Shown here piece after piece: positions 23,605 to 37,194 of a stretch of 64,000 bases of DNA; positions within the stretch are counted from its first letter, which is position 1, and every line of letters starts with the position of its first letter. A program made the position numbers and the translations under genes. Origin of the DNA: Heterodera schachtii. Lineage: Eukaryota; Nematoda; Chromadorea; Rhabditida; Heteroderidae. The notes under the pieces were generated by a model that saw only the letters and a list, made by a program, of their open reading frames with translations, did no database searches and was not told the DNA's origin. The stretch lies in contig SIJG01000081.1 of assembly GCA_023374025.1 (NCBI GenBank), forward strand, positions 428,083 through 492,082. Direction: 5' to 3'.

Positions 23605-23910
23605 AATGTACCCCAAAATTTAGCCGTCGAAATTTCGCCGGGACAAATTTCGCTGCCCGAAATTTTTTAAAAAATCTCAAATTTAGAAACTTTCAAGAAA
23701 AAATCTTAGAAAATTTTTTATATAAAAATTCCAAGGAAAATTTTTTTAGTGATTTTTTCGAAAAACTTACTTATTACTAATTCATCATAAATTTCAAAAA
23801 AAAATGGCTGACAATTTTTCTAAATTTGTTCTTGAAATTTTCTATAAAAAATTCTAAGATTTTTCTAATTTTTTTTTTTTAATTTTAGCGGTGAAATTTT
23901 GTTCTGTTCC
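23605..23910. mobile_element. MITE of the GGGTGCACCCC...TGTTCCC family, degenerate copy
   Basis: The left end (TACCCCAAAATTTAGCCG) and right end (GCGGTGAAATTTTGTTCTGTTCC) match the family ends. The core is an A+T-rich hairpin. Flanks TTTTAAAA and TTCTAAAA would be an 8-bp duplication with one mismatch. Confidence 0.6.
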
Positions 23911-24113
23911 TTCTAAAACGAATTGTTGCTCATTTAATGCCTAACATTAAGCAATTATTTATTTGTCCGATAAAAAAAATAGCAAAATAAAGGCCCAAGC
24001 TAATTAGGCGTAATTAATTAATTAATTTAATTAACATCATTTCCAATTAATTATTTTCCTAAATGATCAAGGCGAAAATAAATGAAAATTCGGTCGGTCT
24101 TCGGCAACAGTTT

Positions 24114-27100
24114 CTAAAAGAGTCCATGAATGATTTCAGTCTCCGGGTCAATGTCCATGTCGAAGAAGCAGGGCCGGGTTGGCAAGCCGGGCATCAGCAT
24201 CATTTCGCCGACCAACGGATAGATGAAGCCGGCACCGACCGACACGCGAATGTCGCGAATTGGCAAAACGAAATCTGGCATTTTTAGGTGGGGGGGGATA
24301 TGTGATTTTATAGAGAGTGCGTATGTAAAAAGTCGGTATCTGATCCGGGCCGGGAAGGCCTAATTTTCTCGGGTTGCGATTAGGGGCAAGAAAAGTGCCG
24401 GGATTCGGGGACCGGCAAACTTGGTGCCGAACTCTTCTTCTATAGACCGTACGCCCGGGGAGGGGATTGGGATACTGTAACAGGGATTGGATTTGGAATA
24501 AAAAAAAATTTAAAAATTTTAGCGATTTTTTGAGAGAATTTTTGAAAAATCGCCAGAAAAATTCTATGTCTAATTGTAAGTCGGAAGCGGGAACCCACCG
24601 GGATCTCCTAGATCCACAAGTCCAAACTGATCACGCAAATAATTTTTGAACAAATTGGCATCCCCTCCCGAAAAGGACGAGATTTTTCCGGCAAAAATGC
24701 CAAAAAGCCCACCTTTCGGTGCCCCCTTTTTGGTGGGGTCATGCGACAACGACAAGTGCGTCTTGGCCATGCAAATGGGCAGCCCGGCGAAGCCTTGGCA
24801 CTTGAATTGGTCAGCCTTGCGCTTGGCCTCGTCCGAAAATTCGATGTCCTTGGCACCGTAAATTTTGGTGGCGATGATGCGGCACTTTTGCTCAATGGAC
24901 TCCTCCAACGGGTAGAAAAATCTGTCGGGGGGGGGGAGACAAATGAAAGATGAATGTGGACAAATGGTCGACAAATGAGGGGACATTTCGAGTAAATGTT
25001 CAATGTGATGGGATAACAAACAAAACTTTGAATAAAGGACGAATTTGGACAAAAAACAAGGTCCTTTACCACAGGACAAAGGGTCACGACGGGACAAAAT
25101 GCCGCTTCTGCAGAAATATCGGACAAATTGTCGATACAATGGACAAGGGACCAATTTGGAAAACTAGACAAAGAGTCAACATGGGTCAAAATGCCTCTCA
25201 AAAAATGTCGGACAAATTAATTGTTGGACAAAATGCCAACATAAAGAATAAAGACAAAGGGTCAACCTGGGACAAAAATGCTAAATTGGACGAAAAAGTG
25301 GACAAATATGTTAGTAAAGTTGGACAAATGACCAACTTCAAAAAATATCGGACAAATGGCCAATAAACGAATTTTAAACCAAAGACCAATATGGGAAAAA
25401 CCGAATCCCAACAAGACAAAGGGCCAACATGGGGAAAAAAGTGCCAAACTGGCCAAAAAGTGGGAAATGTGTTACAAAACATGGACAAATGACCAGCTTA
25501 AAGAAACCGATGGACAAAAGACCAACTTTGGTGTGGTCTTTCGCCAACAAGACAAAGTGGGCACAAATTCTGTTTTATGCCCCGGAGGGATAATACAGGT
25601 GTGATTGTTGTGGCCCAACTTGGCAGGAGGCGGCGTCTTCTGCTGGCACACTTTGATCAGCGTTTCGGCCAATTTGATCGCTCCTGCGCCGCCCCGGGCC
25701 CAATGATCAGACACTTCCGCTTCGGCACCAAATTGGCGCGCTTTGTCCACCACAAGTGCCAATTCGTCGTCCGAATCAGTGCCAAACTTGTTCACACAGA
25801 TCAGCACCGGCACGCCAAACAGTTGCGCATTTTCGATCGGAAATGGCACAAAATTTATGATTATTTTTTTAACGGGTCAAAATTTTATTTATTTTTTTAG
25901 CTTTTACTTATTCAAAAATTAAATGGTTGTGTAAAAAAATTCAGCAAAACAAAATGTTTCAATAAATATGTGATCAATTTGTGCATGCTTAAAAAGTCGC
26001 CGGGAAAATGAAATTCAAAATTTTTGTAAAAATTCTTTTAGTTTCCCAGCCAAAAATTTATAAAAATTTTGAAAGTTTTTCTGGAATCCTAGCTGAATTA
26101 ATCAAGTGATATTCGAAACCAAAGATTACCGGAATTGAGACAGAGATTTTTTTTGTTTTGTTTTGTAAATTCTATGCAATTTTCTTAACAAACGCTCCAA
26201 AAAAAAATTTTTCCCGGCGAGGACCCATTATTTTTTGAAATTTTGACCCAAAAATGACAAAAATAGGTTATTTTTTGGCGCAAAAAATGTCTACAAATTC
26301 CTGCTTTTTCTCCATGGCGCTGAAAATTTTAAAATAACAATGGAGAAAAGCCGAGACTTTTCTCGAGTCTCGAGTCGAAACTCTCGAACAACATTGGCAC
26401 CCAAGAAGGAGAGGAGGACCCCACCTGTTTGCGCAAATTTGTGTCACAACCCTTGGCCACCAACTCCAAATTGGGATTCAAATATTCAAAGGGCAACGGA
26501 TTGCCTGAAAAAAAAACAGTTACAAAATGCCAAAAAAGGACTTTTTGAAAATTAAATGGCCGGCCAACCGGGCACAACGGGTGGGCCACCGCCGTGCATT
26601 TTCAATGCGCGCACCGTCGCACTGAAAAAAGCGCATTGAAAAGCACTCAGAAAAATAGCGAATTTATTTTCCGATCAATCGGAAAAAACGAAAATTAGAA
26701 TTTGAAGAATTTTAAAAGATTAATTCACTTTTTACCGATAATTTTCAAAAATTTTCCAAAAAATCGCTGAAAATTTTTTCAAATATTATTTAAATTTTCT
26801 TATAAAAAATTTTCAAGTTTTTTTTTTCTTCAAAAATTTCTTAAATAATTCATAGAAATGTAAGAAATTTTTCGGCTATTTTTTTTTTTTTAGAATTTTT
26901 AAAACCAAAAACTTTTCACAGAGTTGGGACCGTATTCACATAATTAAAATTCTGAAAAAAATAAAAAACGCACACAATGACAACGGCATTTGGCCAAAGG
27001 CCACTCGTTCGGCACTGAAATGGCGGGGCACAAAAAATGCCGAAAAAATTTGGAAATTTTTCACTTTAATGTTGAAGAACTTCTCCATGCCAATGTCAGC

Positions 27101-30100
27101 CCCAAAGCCGGCCTCGGTGATCACAAAGCCATCCGAGCCGACCAATTTGAGTGCCACCTGATCAGCCAGGATGGAACTGTTCCCTAAGGCGTACAAATGG
27201 GAAAAGTGATCGGAACGGTAAGGAACGATTGATAAAATTAGAGATTTTTTTTTTGATCGATTGATCGGAAACAAAAATTTACCGTGCGCAATGTTCGCAA
27301 ATGGACCGGAATGGACCTTAAAAATTTGAATTAAACAACAATTGATCATCGTGCCACAACTCGAGAGTGGGAATCTCGGGAAAAAGTACCGTAGCAAAAA
27401 ATGACAGTTACCAAATACCGTACCAATTTATTTGACGGAATTTTTTTTTTTTTTGGCTTTTTAATCATGTCTATCCGGAGCAAAGTGCGGGAAATGTGTG
27501 CGCAAATATAATTTTAAAATAATAAAAATGAAAAACGTACAAATACGGGCGTCCCTTCGAGTGTCTAAACTGGGATAATTAATTAGTCAATTAGCTATTA
27601 CAGAGATTAATTATTGTCTAATTAGCTGACATTTAATTTTAACGAATTAGCAGATAGGTATATAAATTAATTTATTATTAGTTTATTAGGTGTAAAAATA
27701 AATTCACATGCAATCATGTAGTAATTAATTTATATCAATTATAGGAAATTACCAGTAGCTATTATATGGGTTAATTATTGGTTAATTAACTGTTACACCT
27801 AATTGGTTAATTAATTACACGCAAATTAATTATTAACAAGTTCATTAAGCATAAAATGAGCTCACCTGCATCAAATTTGGCTTCACCGTGTCCTTCATCA
27901 GCACAGCCAACGCGCCGGCAACGCAAAGATCGTCCGCAGTGATCGGATTTCCGTCCCGATCATTTGCCACCACAATTTTGCCAATCCGTTCGCGCAAATC
28001 CGCCAGCCCCATGCATTGGGCCAGAATGGCCATTAGCTGAGAGGGGTGGAGAAAGATTTATGATGAAGGTTTTTTCAAAAAAAAATTTCCAAAAAACCGC
28101 TGAAAAATTTTTCAAAAATTGTTTTCTTGAAATTTCTTATAAAAATTTCTAAGACTTTTTTTTTTAAATTAGGCCTCGAGAGTCTCGAGCCCAAAAAAGT
28201 GAAAAAAAAACAATCCGTGCCGATATTGGCATGGCATTTTAGTGTAACAGGATGCCTATTAAAAAAACTTTTGGAATGCAGGCTTCGTAAAAAAAAAATC
28301 ACTGCAGAGTTCGGAATTCCGGACACAATTTTGGAATTGAAAATTTTTGTATTTTTCTAAAATTTCACAAATTTTTATGAGTAAGGTTGGCACGGCACAG
28401 ACGAACGCACTTCGGATGAGACGGTGATGGCATATTCGGTGGTCCGCTTGTGCTTCTGCTCTTGCGGTCCGTGCCCAATTTCAACACGGCGCAACATGCG
28501 ATCATTCAGATCAACCACACGGCCCAAATAGATCTGATCACGGTCCAAATTCAGTCGGGCAAACTGTCGTCGCTGATCAGTGCTCAGCTGTGCCGCGTCC
28601 TCAACCGCCGGAAGGCCCAAGCGTTGGAGGCGGCGCTTTTGCGCATCGCAAAGCGGACGCTTTCCTGTGCCGAAGTGTGGAAAAATGTGATCAAAAAATG
28701 GCAAAATAATCGGACCAAAGTGTGTTTTGATCAGAGGCAAATTTGATCAATGGACATTTAAGAAAAATGATCAAAGTATCTGATCAAAATGTTCAGCTGA
28801 ATTTGATCAGAACATGGACAAAATTAAGAGTCATATCAAAAAATGATCTAAATAAAATGGTTAATTAAATGCTGGTCTGATCAGAAACATGATGATGGAG
28901 CAAATTATAAGAATATATTTTTTTCTGTAAAATGGTCCGATCAAAAAGGTGATCAAGCTTAGATCGTCGATCAAAATCCAAAATTTTTGTTGTTCCATTG
29001 AATCCTTGTAACTCTTAGTGCGCTCGAGACCGAAAATTTCACTAGACTAGAGATCGAGAGTTGATCCCTAGACCCGAGACTGAGAATTGACCCCGAGACT
29101 CGAGACCGAGACCCAAAAAACCAGAGACTTTGCTCGAGTCGAGACTCTCGAGCAGCACTGTTAACTCTCTCAGCCTCACCTTCCTTGTTTTTCGGCACCA
29201 GTCGATTGAACAAAGCCTCGTCCGATTGGGTGGCCTCGTGAAGCCTGTAAAAGGGAAAATTTTCAAAAAATTTCCACCAATTTCTGTTTTCAGTGCTCCC
29301 ACATTCGCGCGTCCAATGCAGCAGCCATCAAATTATGCGCAGCAGAAATGGCATGGATGTCGCCAGTCAAGTGCAAATTGAACTCCTCCATCGGGATCAC
29401 CTGACATTTTGATATTTTAAATCGAGAACCTCGAGATGAACTTGCAGGGTTTTGCGGGTTTAATCCTAGCGGGATCGCCTCCCGTAAAAATTTTGAGTTC
29501 AAATCCCACTGCGCGAGCCGAAAATTGAAATATCCGCTGCTCTATTTTTATTTTTAGACCATAATTTTAAGAAAAATTGAAAACTTATTACAGTATAATT
29601 TTATGATGATTTACCAAAGTTACTAAGTTTTTTTCCATAAAATTTTCAAAAATTGTCTGAAATTTTTTTTTTCATTTCCAAAGTTTTATTTTTTTTAAAT
29701 TTCGGGGGAATGGGAGGGGAAACGAGTTGTTAGGCTTAGGCTTAAGCTCCCCCCTAAATGTCGTCCCCCCATGGCGCCACCTGTGAGTAGCCGCCGCCCG
29801 CGGCGCCGCCTTTGATGCCAAATGTTGGCCCCTGCGACGGTTGGCGCATGCACGCGAAAGTGTTGCGATCCAAATGGGCGCACAAGCTTTGCGCGCTTAA
29901 AGCAACCAATTAAAAAATTGAGCATTGAAAAGGTGGTGTTTGTGGATGGAATACTGTAATAATTTTCTACCGTATTTTCTCTAATTGAGCGCCGCCCCGC
30001 CGTTGGGGGCACTAATTGAGCAAAATCCGGTACAGGTTGCAAATGGTTTTGGCATCACTACCGTACCTCAACATCCAACGGACAGTGCCGTGCCGCCATC

Positions 30101-33100
30101 CCAAAGGTGGGGATAAACTTTTTTGAAAAAAAAAGTATTTTTGCCCCGGAAAAAGTGTGATCGAGAGCAATGTAGGTTCGGGATTTTCGGGTTGCGATGC
30201 CAGAAAAAAAAAGTTAGGGTTGGCATTTGAGACGAGAAAAATATAGGACCAGGATGGCCATAAAAAAAAAGCTCAGGCCTGGGTTCGGCACGAGAAAAAA
30301 GTTGGAGACTCAGTTCCGGAATTCGGGCGGCAACTCTGCCCCAAAATACCGTAAGCCTTTTAGAAAATACGGTAATTCATTTGTATGTATCGTATATGCC
30401 ATACAGTCCAACGGCGGTGGTGGATTTGCCTTCGCCCAACGGAGTCGGATTGATGCCGGCCACGACGACATACCTTCAAACAGAGCAAGGGGACTTGGAT
30501 AATGTTTTAGACTTTCGGTTAAGCACAGCACAGGAGTCGTCCTCGAGAACTTTAAATTATTTAGGGAAGAATTTTGGAGAAGAAAAAGAATGATTTTAAA
30601 TTTTTTGAATTTTTAAAATTCCGTCAAAATTCGAATTTCTAATTTTCATAAACATGAACTTTAAAATGAAAAATGTCAATTTAAATTCAGAAAAAAAAAA
30701 ATTTACGTCCATTTTTAAGATAAATCTGTAAAAAGTAATATTTATTCAGGGGGAGTGGGGTTCTATTTCAGCAATTACGGTACTTCGGTAAAAAAAAATT
30801 TAAAAAATTTTGGGAAAAAGAAAAAAAAAAATTTAAAATTTCACTTTCTGGCACTTTTTTGGCACCGAAATTCCGTCTTCCGGCAACTCCCAATAGTCTA
30901 CAGTAATTCAACGGTAATTTGCCGGTAGCCAAATCGAGAATTGTCAATAAGTGGGGGCTATGCTAGGCCTACGAGGACGAAGCCATGTGCCAAAAATGGT
31001 TGTTGTTCGCCTAACATTCCATTCGGGCGCTCCTTGAGACGGTTGAGCACAGACAACGACACTTTGGCTTTGCTGTGCCCGTACAGCTCCAACTCGGACT
31101 GGGCAATGCCAATTTCGGCCGCCAGACGACCGATCGACTTGGGCTGTTGTGCCCGGGAAATGTCAATGTCAGTGGGCACGGGCTGAACAGAGCAGGGAGA
31201 GAAAGAAATGATCAGAAAATACGGATTTATTGGAGAGAGTCTCACTGATGAATAGTGATCAAAAGTGATCAGTTGCTCTCCGATCAGTAGTGACCACAAA
31301 TGATGGAGTAAATGAAATTGATCAGTGGTGAATAAAAAAAAATGATTGATCAGTTGGTGAATGATCAATTAGTTAGATAAAATGAATTGATCAGTTTGAT
31401 AAAAAAAATGATAGATCGGTTGGTGAGTGATCAATCAGTTTAGTGGTGAGTGATCAGAGAGTTAAATAATCAAAACAAGTGAAAGCACTCTGACCAATAA
31501 ATTGGGAACGGAAGCAGAGTTTTTAAAAAGATAAATTGATCACTAAGTGTGATAACTTATCGGCTTTGATCAACGAGTGATCGATAAAGTATGAAAAAGC
31601 GTATCAGCAATTGAAACGGAAATTAATCAGTTAATTACCAAAATGGATTGATTAATTTAGTGATCAGTCTTAGTGGGATAAGTGATCAGCAAAACCAACC
31701 GAAGACAGATTGAGCTTCAACGGGTACAGCTTCCATTCGCTCACTGCGCGGCTTTTCACAGTCCCATCGGGCTCAATACGGCCCTGGAAAAAAAAAATTG
31801 GGAGCCATAATTGTCAATTGCTAGACCATATTTGTGGGTCACAGATTATGGAGGGGGCGGGGGCAGGGCTGGGACGCGACCGCGATCCGCGACCGGGGCA
31901 AATTGAATCCGCGATCCGCAACCGCTGGATTTTTCTGTGCGCGCCCCACCCCCGCCGGGGGGAGAGGAGGGGCATCCCCGGGATCAAAATTCGCGAAATA
32001 TAGACATAAAAAAGCTGAGATTTTCCCGAGTCCTCAAAAAACCGAGAGTTATCGAGTCGAGATTCGAGACCAGGAACAAGCAGCCCAAGACTCAAGATGA
32101 CCGCAAAAAACGAAACTTTGTCGAGTCGAGAACTCAAGACCGAGAGACTTGGAAATTGATGCCGAGACCGCAAAAACCCGAGACATTACTCCAGACTTCA
32201 AGACTCTCGACCATCACCCATTGCTTACATTCAGTTTTTGGCACACCGCCTGGAGGAAGGTGTTGCGGACGAGCATTGCCACGGTCATTGGGCCAACGCC
32301 ACCGGGCACAGGCGTCAGAAAGCCTGCCACCGCCTTGGCCTCCTCAAAATTCACATCGCCCACCAGGTGACGCTTTTCACCATCGCTTTGCACCACGTTG
32401 ATCCCGCTGAAGCAGCAATAAAATTGTGAACGAGTTTTTGGCGCAGAATTTTAATTTGAAAAATGGGAAAAATGTTAGGCCCCTCGGGTGGGCATCGAAC
32501 CCGCGCCTCCTGACAGTCCGCCAGCAAACTCTACCATTGAGCTACCGAGGCAAATTAGCAGGATTAGGGGGTTTACATCACTTGGTATGATCATTCTCGA
32601 TTTGCGGAAAAATGATCAGGCCGAAGAACGGGGTTGACACATCATTGACCGTGCCCAGCAGAGGGTTTGACAAAGACCCAGGTAAATGGAGATATTCTAT
32701 AGTCCTAAAATGTAAGAAGCCGGGTTCTTGATTGACCCCGATTTCTAACCCCAATGACTGAAATGAGGAGCATTTTTCTGTTCAAGAGTCTTAGCGTTTT
32801 GCCTATCAACGAAAATTTGATCGATTTTGGTTGTTGTTGATAAGAAATCTGGACTAATGAATTTGGCTTTATCAGTAACAGTTAAAAAATGGGTCATAAA
32901 ATGTTAATTGTGGCAACAATTTCGGTCCTAAATATTAGAGCCCGGACAGGATCGGGATCCCGTCGGTTTTTCCCGGGACCTTGGTCCATTTTTTTGAAAA
33001 AGGGCATGGACCGGGATCCCGATAAAATTGAGATTTGAATCCCTGGGTCGGGACTCAAATCCCGACAAAACCGGGATTTTAATCCCGTTAAATCCCGACC

Positions 33101-35774
33101 ATTTGATAAACTGGTTTACTTGTTTTAAAAGATTATAAAAAGAGGGATGGTTGAGAATCTTGAGCGGAAGATCAATTAGGGTAATTAAGGCATTAATTAG
33201 CAAAAGAAAAACACTGTACCAGTCAATGACGACCGCGCCGGGCTTAATCCAATCACCGCGCACCATCCCACGCTGGCCCACCGCAACAACCAGAATGTCC
33301 GCCTCGCGACAATGCTCCGCCAGCCGCTCGGTGCGCGAATGGCAAATGGTCACGGTGGCATCATGCCTGGGGCAAAATTGGCACATTAATTAGTGTGGGA
33401 ATCGGCAATTAAGTGAGACAGATATATCCGATCATGGCGGAACTCTGGATTTGATCGGAGGAGAGGAATGATCAGTGCAAGCAAATCACGAGTGCCGTGC
33501 CGTACTAACCGCATGAAAAGTGCCGCGGTTGGACCGCCGACGATGCGCGAACGACCCACCACCACCACATGTTTGCCTTTGGCAAAGTCCTCCTGGCCCG
33601 TGGCATTTTGCACCAGTTTAAGGCATGCCAACGCAGTGCATGGCACTGAGATGCCGTCGCCCAGCTCGCCCCTGGCCAATTTGCCGGTGTTCACATGGTT
33701 CAGTCCGTCCACATCCTTTTCCGGATTGATCCGGTCCAGCAGCGCGTCAGTGTCAACGGCATTTGTGCATTCCAAGGGCAACTGAAGGGAGTGCCGGAAA
33801 TGGCCATGAACATGGATATGGCAAAAAAGGCCATGTTTCCGTTGCCATAATTAAGCCATGGACTATTTTTCAAAATGATATGGGTCCAAAATCAGTTGAT
33901 AAATGGAATATTGTATCTCTGTTTAAAAAAGTGAAACAAAACTACGGTAGGTCTTAAATTACTGTAAAATTGAAAGATTTAGATCAAAACAAAGGAAGCT
34001 AATATATTGTACGGATTAGGTGAACGATATTGGCGAAGTAATTGAGATGGTCGAGGGTAGAAATTTAGCAGGACTCGAGAATCTCGAACCTCACAAAACG
34101 CGGGCATTTACTGGTGTGAACAGCTCGTCCCCCTCCCCCTCCCGAAAAATTATTTTTTTTTCAAATAAAATTTTCAAAAAAAAAAAAACATAGAATCAAA
34201 GTGATCTATTTATGATCATTGTATAATCCTTTTCTGGATTTGTTTCCGTGCCAATTATAAAAATGCATTAACAAATTCTCGGGCCTTACTTGGACAATAA
34301 TGCCATCAGTTTTGGCATCCGTGTTCAATGACTCGACAAGGTTGACCAGTTCAGCTTCGGTGCTGTCGCTGCTTAACTTGTACAGCTTGGCATCGATGCC
34401 GACCTCCTTCGCTTTGCCCATCTTTCTGCTGATGTAACAGGACGAGTCGCTCCGATCGCCGACCTTCAATTAACTAATTAATGAAATTAATTATACGTTG
34501 AATAGACAAATTGACTAATTTGATGCTGCCTAAATTAATCCATGAATTGATCTCCGATCACTCATATTCGTTTCAAATCAAAAGATGCGCAGCAGTTTTG
34601 CAAATATAGTAATCTATTTTTTTAAAATAAATTCTTTTTTTTTTTTACATCTTTTCAAACCAAATTATCCGGGTGGCTTACTGTAGGTGTACCGTATTTT
34701 TGAGTTATGGGATTACACAAATTAAAAAAGATCTGATCAGAAGTAAGCCGGTAGGATAATTAAAAATCTAAGTCAAGACTAGCAGACCTCTTGGGTCATG
34801 AACAGAAAACAAAAATGGGTCTTGACCAGTGATCGGACCCGATACTGAAGCCAAAAAATAGAGGTCTGTCTGATCAGTGGTCTTATCGCGGACCCACAGT
34901 ACGACCTTGATCAGTCAATCAAAAAGCTGGTCAGTGATCGGACCCGATGGGTCAACCAATTTCTAAAAAATAAAGACCAAAAAATAGGCGTGATCAGTAG
35001 CCTTATCATGGGTCCACAGTCCGACCCTGATCAGTCAACCAAAAAGACACGAAACCAGGCCTGATCAGTGATCGGACCGACACGGATCAATCAATTTCTA
35101 AAAAATAAAGACCAAAAACATGCGTGAATGGCCCTGATCAGTCAACCAAAAAGACACAAAACCAGGGCTTAATCAGTGATCGGACCGACACGGATCAATC
35201 AATTTCTAAAAAATAAAGACCAAAAATAGGCGTGATCAGTAGCCTTATCATGGGTCCGATCTGACCCTGATCAGTCAACCAAAAAGACACAAAACCAGGC
35301 TTAATCAGTGATCGGAACGACACGGATCAATCAATTTCTAAAAAATAAAGACCAAAAACATGCGTGAATGGCCCTGATCAGTCAACCAAAAAGACACAAA
35401 ACCAGGGCTTAATCAGTGATCGGACCGACACGGATCAATCAATTTCTAAAAAATAAAGACCAAAAATAGGCGTGATCAGTAGCCTTATCATGGGTCCGAT
35501 CTGACCCTGATCAGTCAACCAAAAAGACACAAAACCAGGCTTAATCAGTGATCGGACTCGATACGGATCAATGAATTATTCAGGAAAAATGAGTGAATAA
35601 TGATCATTTGCATGGATTGTGGAGATGTGCCAACTCACAGCCACACTGACTGACCTGAACAATGGCCAAGCCGACGTTGAAGTCGCTGTTCTGTTCTCGA
35701 ATTCGGCTGATTCCCTGGGCCACTTCGTCCAAAAATTGTTGCGCAATTTCATTGCCGTTAATTAATTTGGCCAT
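24114..35774 (-). CDS. C-1-tetrahydrofolate synthase, trifunctional (MTHFD1 type), complete
   Basis: Cytosolic folate enzyme: methylene-THF dehydrogenase and methenyl-THF cyclohydrolase (N-terminal) plus formate-THF ligase (C-terminal). Twenty-two exons, high to low: 35774-35655, 34463-34290, 33781-33510, 33366-33220, 32406-32229, 31783-31700, 31182-31016, 30473-30405, 29895-29781, 29400-29303, 29244-29180, 28664-28411, 28036-27866, 27564-27541, 27316-27283, 27183-27065, 27014-26974, 26621-26569, 26504-26425, 25837-25620, 24921-24713, 24274-24114. They sum to 951 codons with stop and every phase closes. Seen: cyclohydrolase Tyr/Lys in [49 protein letters not shown]; ligase P-loop [33 protein letters not shown]; end [15 protein letters not shown]. 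One exon (27564-27541) is only 24 nt. The exon beginning at 25837 is preceded by CCG rather than AG. Introns hold several repeats and a tRNA-like sequence. Confidence 0.96.
24950..25560. repeat. Degenerate GGACAAA tandem repeat in an MTHFD1 intron
   Basis: Words such as GGACAAAGGGTCAAC and TGGACAAAATGCC recur every 20-40 bases, making much of this intron a decayed minisatellite. Open frames on both strands reflect the repeat. Confidence 0.55.
32480..32551 (-). pseudogene. tRNA-like sequence, probably a tRNA pseudogene
   Basis: On the minus strand GCCTCGG pairs with CCGAGG, followed by a box A (TAGCTCAATGGTAGAG) and a box B (GGGTTCGATGCC). The anticodon arm does not fold normally (CTGGC/GTCAG would leave a 5-nt loop), the T stem has a C-A mismatch and the 1-72 pair is broken. 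Amino acid identity cannot be assigned. It sits in an MTHFD1 intron in the same orientation as the gene. Confidence 0.5.
32935..33110. repeat. GGGATCCCG-type foldback repeat
   Basis: Dense CCCGACAAAACCGGGATT / GGGATCCCGATAAAATTG words, the same family as 18055-18350, in an MTHFD1 intron. Confidence 0.5.
34840..35580. repeat. 240-bp higher-order tandem repeat in MTHFD1 intron 1
   Basis: Positions 35101-35340 and 35341-35580 are almost identical in register (both begin AAAAATAAAGACCAAAAACA). More diverged copies lie to the left. Each 240-bp unit contains two related subunits with CTGATCAGTCAACCAAAAAG and AATCAGTGATCGGACCGACA. Confidence 0.9.
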
Positions 35775-37194
35775 TTTTAAATTAATTTCCGTTTTTTTCT
35801 CTTTTAAAACAAAATTTGGGAAGGCCAAATCGTAGAGGAGCAAAAAAATGTTTTGGCAAAAATCACTTTTTCATAGTCAATCAAATCCAACAAAATTTGG
35901 TATCATTAAAATTCGAAGGTGGAAGAAAATCAAAAAATCTTTTTCTGCTTTTAGCCCCAAAATTTTTTTTTGCAAAATTTTATTTTTTCAAAAATTCGGT
36001 GAATCTCGGATGAAATAAATACATAATAGCATTTAGCACATTTCTTAACTGAATTTGGCCCAAAAATGACTGCTATTTTTTTGGAAAATTTGGCAAAAAG
36101 CATAAAATAATCAATTGGACGGTTAGGCGTGGAAAATTTTTGGAAATTTTAGCGAATTTTCTTCAAAATTTGCCCCCCTTTTTGTCGAAATTGGTTGCGA
36201 CATTACTGTAAAGAAAAACTTATGAAGAAAATACAATTTTTTTTTTTTGGTCCGTTAAGCGTACAAAATAATAAACACATACCCAACAAAAACAAAGATT
36301 AAAAACAAAAATATATTTAGGTGTAGTACCTTACATTAATCAAAAATATTTTGTACATAAAACCCAAAAAAAAAAAAAAATTGGTGCAAATTGCCGCTTC
36401 CCGTGCCATATTTATAGGGACGCGATTGCCCCGTTAATTTTCACGCTTTTGAAAATGCCCAAATAAATAAATAAAAAAATTTTTTGCGTTGTAACATCCC
36501 CACCATTAATAAACATCATCATTATCATCATCAGTATCATTTTCGATTCTCGGCAGTTGATTGTTTACCATCAATATTTTGTTGTGAGTTTGGCGGGGTA
36601 TTTTCCCCGTCCGCCTTTTGCGGGGAACGACAGAATCGGGGAATTGTGCCGCCGGTAATCAAAAATTGCACAGAAGAAGACCAACTCCCAGGCCCAACAA
36701 CCATTTTTGCCATCACACTATTTAGGGAGAGATGAGCGAGTCAATTTTCAATTAAAAAAAAATTCTCGGCTTTTTTGGGGGGTCTTGATTTTCGGGGCCA
36801 TTTTTCCACTCGAGAAAATCTGCTTTTGGGGGTCTCAATCTCGGGATCATTTTCTAAATCTCGGGTCTCTATTTTCGGGAGCCATTTTTCCACTCGAGAA
36901 AATATTCGGTCTAGGGTCTCAAGCTCTTCTTCAATTTCGAGAAAAGGTCGTCTCCTCTGTTTTCTTGGTCATGTACTTCGATGTATGTATCACATCTGCA
37001 GGAACTAACCACCATAAAATTGTTCCCATTCAAATGGGCCATAAAAAAAATTTTTGCTGCACCGATCGGAAGGGACGGAATATTTTTTTGGCAATTTATA
37101 ATTGATCGGAAGGGGGAAAAAATTGCAAAATTTGTACATAAAACAATGAATGGGAAAATACCGTATTTCCTATTATATACCCCCCTGAATTAGT

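Larger units (their letters stand above)
20089..24113. other. Gene-free block of repeats between the SGSM3-like gene and MTHFD1
   Basis: About 4 kb with no conserved coding sequence. It holds nested inverted-repeat elements (20499-22290), a GA microsatellite and a MITE (both listed separately), and otherwise A+T-rich DNA. Both flanking genes are on the minus strand, so the SGSM3-like promoter should lie at the left end; no motif is clear. Confidence 0.6.

Noticed and set aside
24570..25201. Two overlapping open frames of about 195 residues on the minus strand
   Set aside because: They run across a real MTHFD1 exon (24921-24713), partly in wrong frames, and through the GGACAAA repeat intron. 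No independent gene.
29445..29518. tRNA-like text with GAGTTCAAATCCC near its end
   Set aside because: Some stems can be drawn, but the T stem and D arm do not pair; too weak to call a tRNA.
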